Notes under the pieces: model-generated
Database searches by the model: none
Told to the model about the DNA's origin: nothing
The model's input: only the letters and a program-made list of their open reading frames with translations
Translations under genes and position numbers: made by a program
Source: Polaromonas sp.
GTDB lineage: Bacteria; Pseudomonadota; Gammaproteobacteria; Burkholderiales; Burkholderiaceae_C
Direction: 5' to 3'
DNA length: 64,000 nucleotides
NCBI RefSeq assembly: GCF_030689685.1
Contig: NZ_JAUYEY010000015.1
Location: forward strand, 36,145 to 100,144
Shown: in pieces, positions 59,611-64,000 of the stretch
Layout: each line of letters begins with the position of its first letter
Numbering within the stretch: position 1 is the stretch's first letter

Positions 59611-60418
59611 AGCCCAGCCGCTGCAGCAGGCCCATGGCGGTCGTCGGCGCCTTCTCCTTGGCGCCGTTGATGAAAAACACAAACACGTCTCGGGGTGGGG
59701 CCTTGGCTTTTGCAGGCTCCAGCCGCGGCAGGGCTTCCAGCTCGCCGCCCTGGGCCCAGCTTTGGGCCGCCATCGCCCAGGCGTCCAGGGCCTTGGGCGC
59801 ATAGCCGTTCTTGAGCTTTGCATCGCTGCGCATCAGCCGTGCGTAGACAAAATCTGAGGTGAGATCGGCAAAGCAAGGAAAGTCCGGCGAGTCTGTGAAA
59901 ACCGTTGCGCAGGTGTACTTCCGCGCCAGCTTCAGGTAGTCCGGCGACATGAAGCTGGGGTGGCGCACATCGAGCACATGGCGCAGCTTGCGGCCGTCCA
60001 CGGCCCTGGGCAGCAGCGCCAGGAAAGCCTCGAAATCTTCCGTATCAAACACCTTGGTCGGCATGAATTGCCAGACGATGGGACCGAGCTTGTTGCCAAG
60101 TTCGCTGATACCACTGTCCACAAAGCGCTTGATCGACTCGCCGGCCTCGGCGAGCACGCGGCGATTCGTGGTGAAACGGCTGGCCTTGAGCGACAACACA
60201 AAGTCATCGGGCGTCTCGTCGCGCCATTTTGCAAAGGTGGCGGGCTTGAAGCTGCTGTAGTAGGTGCCGTTGACTTCAATCGCGCTGAGCTGGCGGCTGG
60301 CGTAGCCCAGCTCCTGGCTCTGCGGCAAGCCGGCGGGATAGAAGTTGTCGCGCCAGGGTGCGTAAGTCCAGCCGCCGATGCCGACGCGGATGCCGGTGGG
60401 AGACGACGATTTTTTCAT
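59594..60418 (-). CDS. DUF72 family protein (YecE-like)
   Basis: A 274 aa protein, TIM-barrel-like. The family signature GIGGWTYAPWRDNFYPAGLP is at residues 13-32, then VNGTYYSSFKPATFAKWRDE with SVE-like and NxTFY-like motifs in variant form, KASRFTTN, and IVWQFMPTKVFDTEDFEAFL. DUF72 has no agreed function. It overlaps the 3' end of the SulP gene by 17 bp, tail to tail. Confidence 0.9.
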   Translation of the reverse strand: MKKSSSPTGIRVGIGGWTYAPWRDNFYPAGLPQSQELGYASRQLSAIEVNGTYYSSFKPATFAKWRDETPDDFVLSLKASRFTTNRRVLAEAGESIKRFVDSGISELGNKLGPIVWQFMPTKVFDTEDFEAFLALLPRAVDGRKLRHVLDVRHPSFMSPDYLKLARKYTCATVFTDSPDFPCFADLTSDFVYARLMRSDAKLKNGYAPKALDAWAMAAQSWAQGGELEALPRLEPAKAKAPPRDVFVFFINGAKEKAPTTAMGLLQRLGFKAPM

Positions 60419-60559
60419 GGCGGCCCTTCATTGATGACATGACTTGCCGCATGGTTGCAGAAAATGCCCCAGCGCGCCAAGCATCCCCGCAAAACCGGGC
60501 TGGCACGTCCGGGCAGGCGCGGGTACAGTAGGTCTTACGCACCACTTTCCGGAGTTGCC

Positions 60560-62032
60560 ATGAACGCCCCCCTGCACTGCGAAATCCCTGCCGGTCTGCT
60601 CGACGATGCGCAGGCCCTGTCTGATGTCAGCGCCCAATGGGACGGCGACATCGTCAAACAGATCACCGACTACATCACCATTCCTGCCAAGTCGCCGTCC
60701 TTCGATGCCGACTGGGCCGGCCACGGCCACATCGACACCGTGATGCGCAATGCGGCAGCCTGGGTAGAGGCGCAAAAGGTCGACGGCCTCAAGCTTGAGA
60801 TTGTCCGCATGCAAGGCCGTACCCCCGTGCTGGTTTTTGAGCTGCCGGCCACCAAAGCGGATTCCACCCAGACGGTGTTGATGTACGGCCACCTCGACAA
60901 GCAGCCCGAGTTCACCGGCTGGCGCAACGACCTCGGTCCCTGGACGCCCAAATATGAAGACGGCAAGCTGTTTGGCCGGGGCGGTGCCGACGACGGTTAT
61001 GCGGTGTACGCCAGCATCGCCGCCATTCAGGCCCTGAAGGCGCAAAACGTGCCGCACCCGCGCATCGTCGGCCTGGTCGAAACCTGCGAAGAAAGCGGCT
61101 CTTACGACCTGCTGCCGTATGTCGATGCGCTGCGCACCCGGCTCGGCGACGTCGGGCTGGTGATCTGCCTGGACTCGGGCGCTGGCAACTACGACCAGCT
61201 CTGGTTGACGACCTCGCTGCGCGGTATGGCCAGTGGTGTGCTGAAAGTACAGATATTGACCGAAGGCGTGCATTCGGGCGACGCCAGCGGCCTGGTGCCG
61301 TCGAGTTTTCGCATCTTGCGCCAGGTGCTGGACCGGCTGGAAGACAGCAGGACCGGCACCCTGCTGCCGCAAAGCTTTCACTGCGAGATTCCCGCCGAGC
61401 GGTTGGCGCAGGCCAAAGCCACTGCGCAGATTCTGGGTGACCAGATTTACAAGCGTTTCCCCTGGGCCCATTACGACTGCGGCGGCGCCACCACCTTTGC
61501 GCTGCCCACCACCACCGACCCGGTCGAGGCCTTGCTGAATCGCACCTGGAAGCCGACCCTGAGCGTGACCGGCGCCGACGGCTTTCCGGAATTGGGCAAC
61601 GCCGGCAATGTGCTGCGGCCTTACACCGCCTTCAAACTGTCGCTGCGCCTGCCGCCGCTGGTGAATGCTGCCAGCGCTGTACAGGAGCTCAAAGCCTTGC
61701 TCGAAGACAACGCGCCGTATCAGGCCAAGGTCACGTTTGAAAGCGCCGGCGGCGCGACCGGCTGGAACGCGCCCGGCACCGCACCCTGGTTTGACAAAGC
61801 ACTCAACGACGCTTCGCAGGCGTATTACGGCGCACCCTGCGGCACCATCGGCCAGGGCGGCACCATCCCGCTGATGAACATGCTGAGCCAGGGCTTCCCG
61901 AAGGCCCAGATGATGGTCTGCGGTGTGCTGGGCCCCAAGAGCAATGCGCACGGGCCGAATGAATTTTTGCATGTGCCTTACGCCAAAAAAATCACGGCGG
62001 CGGTGGCCCATGTGATGGCACAGATGCCCTGA
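60560..62032 (+). CDS. M20-family metallopeptidase
   Basis: A 490 aa protein from the ATG at 60560 (MNAPLHCEIPAGLLDDAQAL), preceded by CCGGAG. The zinc-binding motif is VLMYGHLDKQPEFTGW around residue 118, with GRGGADDGYAVYA carrying the bridging Asp and ETCEESGSYDL the catalytic Glu-Glu. The end NAHGPNEFLHVPYAKK carries the last His ligand. The lid domain sits between. It is likely a cytosolic di-/aminoacyl-peptidase of the CNDP-like group. Confidence 0.93.
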   Translation: MNAPLHCEIPAGLLDDAQALSDVSAQWDGDIVKQITDYITIPAKSPSFDADWAGHGHIDTVMRNAAAWVEAQKVDGLKLEIVRMQGRTPVLVFELPATKADSTQTVLMYGHLDKQPEFTGWRNDLGPWTPKYEDGKLFGRGGADDGYAVYASIAAIQALKAQNVPHPRIVGLVETCEESGSYDLLPYVDALRTRLGDVGLVICLDSGAGNYDQLWLTTSLRGMASGVLKVQILTEGVHSGDASGLVPSSFRILRQVLDRLEDSRTGTLLPQSFHCEIPAERLAQAKATAQILGDQIYKRFPWAHYDCGGATTFALPTTTDPVEALLNRTWKPTLSVTGADGFPELGNAGNVLRPYTAFKLSLRLPPLVNAASAVQELKALLEDNAPYQAKVTFESAGGATGWNAPGTAPWFDKALNDASQAYYGAPCGTIGQGGTIPLMNMLSQGFPKAQMMVCGVLGPKSNAHGPNEFLHVPYAKKITAAVAHVMAQMP

Positions 62033-62045
62033 GCGGCGCGCTGCG

Positions 62046-62948
62046 ATGGACAGCCCCCTGTTGGCCCCTTTCACCGCCAGAGACGGTGAAAACCTGGCTT
62101 TGTACGAGTGGCCGCTACAGGCATGGCAACATGACCGCGACTTGCCCCCACGGGCTGTGGTGCTGATTGTTCACGGGCTTGGCGAACACGCCAGCCGCTA
62201 CGGCCATGTGGCGCGGCAACTGTTGGACTGGGGTTTTGCGGTGCGTGCCTACGACCAGCGTGGCCACGGTGAATCGGGCGGCGCGCGTGGCGGCCTGTCC
62301 AGCGAAGCCCTGCTGCTGGAAGACCTGGCCGAGGTGGTGGACGACACCCGGCTGCGCTCACTGGGCCTGCAGCGCGCGACAGGCGGAACCGGGGCCGCAA
62401 AACCGCTGCCGCTGATCTTGCTGGGCCACAGCCTGGGCGGATTGGTGGTGGGCCGTTTTGTATCGCTCAAGGTGCGGCCGGTCGATGGCGTGGTGCTGTC
62501 CTCGCCTGCGCTCGACCCGGGGCTCAATGTTGTCCAAAAATTTTTGCTGGCCACGCTGCCGGTGATTGCGCCCAATCTGCGCATCAACAACGGCTTGAAG
62601 CCTGAATACATCTCTCACGACACGCGGGTCGTGAAGAAATACCTGGCCGATCCGCTGGTGCATGCCAAGATTTCCGCGCGGCTGGCTAAATTTATTGCAA
62701 CGGCAGGCCCTGCGACCGTGGCGGCCGCCAGCACCTGGAGCACGCCGACCCTGCTGATGTACGCTGGCGCGGACAAGCTGGTTAACCCGGCTGGCAGCCT
62801 CGCCTTTGCCGACGCGGCTGCGAGCAACGGTACCGCAGGCGTTGTCACCGCCCGGTGCTTTGACGATCTGTACCACGAGCTTTTTAACGAGCTGGATGCG
62901 GCGCCAGTGTTTGCCACGCTCAAAGCCTGGCTGGACGCCCGATTTTAA
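62046..62948 (+). CDS. alpha/beta-hydrolase (monoacylglycerol-lipase-like)
   Basis: A 300 aa protein. VVLIVHGLGEHASRYGHVAR (oxyanion HG) is near residues 39-58, YDQRGHGESGG near 78, and the nucleophile in LLGHSLGGLVVGRF near 132. The late acid is in LMYAGADKLVNP and the His in CFDDLYHELFNE. This Ser hydrolase group includes lysophospholipase and monoacylglycerol lipase (PldB-like). It is 13 bp after the peptidase gene, perhaps co-transcribed. Confidence 0.9.
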   Translation: MDSPLLAPFTARDGENLALYEWPLQAWQHDRDLPPRAVVLIVHGLGEHASRYGHVARQLLDWGFAVRAYDQRGHGESGGARGGLSSEALLLEDLAEVVDDTRLRSLGLQRATGGTGAAKPLPLILLGHSLGGLVVGRFVSLKVRPVDGVVLSSPALDPGLNVVQKFLLATLPVIAPNLRINNGLKPEYISHDTRVVKKYLADPLVHAKISARLAKFIATAGPATVAAASTWSTPTLLMYAGADKLVNPAGSLAFADAAASNGTAGVVTARCFDDLYHELFNELDAAPVFATLKAWLDARF

Positions 62949-62949
62949 G

Positions 62950-63007
62950 CAAATAAGGCCTGTACCCCATATCTGGCAAGCGCAAACAGCTATAAAATTA
63001 ATAGCAA
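62950..63007 (-). repeat. dispersed GCTAT-stem repeat between the hydrolase and MFS genes
   Basis: CAAATAAGGCCTGTACCCCA then TATCTGGCAAGCGCAAACAG and CTATAAAATTAATAGC. Stem GCTAT-AAAATTA-ATAGC. It sits exactly between two convergent genes and touches both 3' ends. Confidence 0.8.
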
Positions 63008-63008
63008 A

Positions 63009-63902
63009 TCAGATTGCCGGGCGGCGCCGTCCCTGCAGCGCCAGCCAGGCCAGCGCCGCGCCCGTCAGGCCCAGCGGCAGCAGCGAACCGAGGTTCAGCA
63101 GGGTCCAGCCCTGAGTCGTGACCAGCACGCCCGACGCCAGCGACGACAACGCCAGCACCGCAAACACGCAGAAATTGAGTGCGCCCTGCGCCTTGTCTTT
63201 TTCTTCCGGCCGGTAAGCGCTCAAGGCCAGGGTGGTGCTGGCGGTGAAAAGGAAATTCCAGCCTATGCCGAGCAGAAACAGTGCAATCAGAAACTGCTGA
63301 AATTCAACCCCTGACAGCGCAATCAGCACACACACCACGTTCAGTGCCAGCCCGGTTGCCATGATGGGCAGGGTGCCAAACCGCTTGATCAGGTGGCCGG
63401 TGAAAAAGCCGGGCGCAAACATGCCGATGACATGCCACTCCAGCACGGTCGCGGCGTCGGAAAAAGGCAGTCCGCAGACCTGCATCGCAATCGGCGTGGC
63501 GGCCATCAGCAGGTTCATCACGCCGTAACCGAGGGCGCCAGCGGCGGCGGCCACAATGAAGACCGGCTGGCGCATGATTTCCCGCAAGGGCCGGCCGCCG
63601 GAGCCCGACTGCTGGGTCAGCGCCGGCGGAAACTGAATGAAGGCCAGCAGCGCCATCGCCAGCAGCGCGACGCCGGTCAGGGCCAGGTAAGCGCCGGCAA
63701 ACGGCACCTCGGTCAGGCTGCGGGTGCCGGCGGCGAGGTTCGGCCCGGCCACTGCGCCCAGCAGGCCGCCGGCCATCACCAATGAAATCGCCTTTTCGCG
63801 AAATGCGGGTAGCGCAAGTTCGGCCGCAGCGAAGCGGTAAAGCTGCGCATTCGCGTTGTAATTCCATTTCCACAACATTAGTGCAATAATATCCTCCATC
63901 AT
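63009..63902 (-). pseudogene. MFS transporter missing its N-terminal third
   Basis: The open frame codes 297 aa, but homology begins at about residue 21 (LYRFAAAELALPAFREKAIS), which in this MFS family corresponds to TM4-5 of a ~390 aa protein. About eight hydrophobic helices remain. The first ~20 residues (MMEDIIALMLWKWNYNANAQ) read across a junction into the region of the divergent gene at 63920 and are not MFS-like. The 5' third has therefore been removed or displaced, probably by the element entering at the window's right end. Confidence 0.75.
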
Positions 63903-63913
63903 ACTTGATGGAG
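63894..63913. promoter_or_regulatory. 8-bp inverted repeat over the ribosome site of the last gene
   Basis: CTCCATCA-TACT-TGATGGAG. The right arm contains GGAG, 6-10 bp before the ATG at 63920. It could be an operator or a translation-blocking hairpin. An AT-rich stretch TAATAT lies a few bases upstream as a possible -10. Confidence 0.45.
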
Positions 63914-63919
63914 AAAGTC

Positions 63920-64000
63920 ATGGCACGTCCAGTTACCGGGGATGATGAGACGATCGAAATTGCGCAAATAGCGATCTCGCAAGCCACAACGATGGATGAG
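63920..64000 (+). CDS. N-terminus of a probable regulatory or mobile-element protein (runs off the window)
   Basis: Only 27 codons are visible: MARPVTGDDETIEIAQIAIS then QATTMDE, open to the window end. A Shine-Dalgarno GGAG is present. The pattern (short MARP start, then a helix and a T-x-D/E-E segment) recalls small helix-turn-helix proteins or element-encoded repressors, but this cannot be settled from so few residues. Its insertion next to a truncated MFS gene favours a mobile element. Confidence 0.5.
   Translation, partial: MARPVTGDDETIEIAQIAISQATTMDE

Overview
This 64 kb window is the chromosomal origin region of a GC-rich betaproteobacterium, most likely a Comamonadaceae member close to Polaromonas or Rhodoferax. 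That placement is an inference from three things: the gene order mnmE-yidC-yidD-rnpA-rpmH / dnaA-dnaN-gyrB, the style of the proteins, and a dispersed hairpin repeat I associate with this family. No rRNA, tRNA or CRISPR array was recognised.

Layout. 1-7.6 kb: the 3' end of a Kef-type antiporter, apt, two conserved proteins, then the leftward origin cluster. 7.6-13.4 kb: dnaA, a probable oriC with a perfect DnaA box and a DnaA-trio-like tract, dnaN and gyrB. 13.4-17.0 kb: a small island of toxin-antitoxin-like pairs, an AAA ATPase and a broken exonuclease. It is bounded on the left by the real gyrB 3' end and on the right by a decayed copy of that same end. 17.0-26.0 kb: a leftward defence locus (HNH nuclease, HsdR, HsdM, MqsA-like regulator, HsdS, DarT, DarG). 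The DarT toxin is interrupted by one in-frame TGA. 26-34 kb: housekeeping and accessory genes, including a ridA pseudogene, a VapBC-like pair and minCDE. 34-46 kb: a double AAA+ ATPase, threonine ammonia-lyase, LPS genes, pckG and a LysR regulator.

46-51 kb holds the most distinctive system. An ECF sigma factor and zinc-finger anti-sigma gene pair lies divergent to a thioredoxin-like gene and a bufferin-type operon (DUF2282 precursor peptide, DUF692/MNIO enzyme, DUF2063 partner, DoxX). The thioredoxin gene and the operon are each preceded by the same motif, GTAAG-N17-GAC(T/C)AAGCTTT, which predicts one ECF regulon. A copy of the dispersed repeat lies in frame inside the DUF2063 gene.

51-64 kb: amt; a yybP-ykoY (manganese) riboswitch in front of a GDT1/UPF0016 exporter; a SAM-II type riboswitch followed by a terminator hairpin in front of metX-metW; a chrB-like/chrA pair next to a SulP transporter; and hydrolases. 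The window ends at a 5'-truncated MFS gene that meets the start of a probable mobile-element or regulatory gene.

At least nine clear copies of a roughly 55 bp GCTAT-stem repeat sit mostly at gene 3' ends. A second hairpin repeat, with a GCCCCC/GGGGGC stem, occurs twice.
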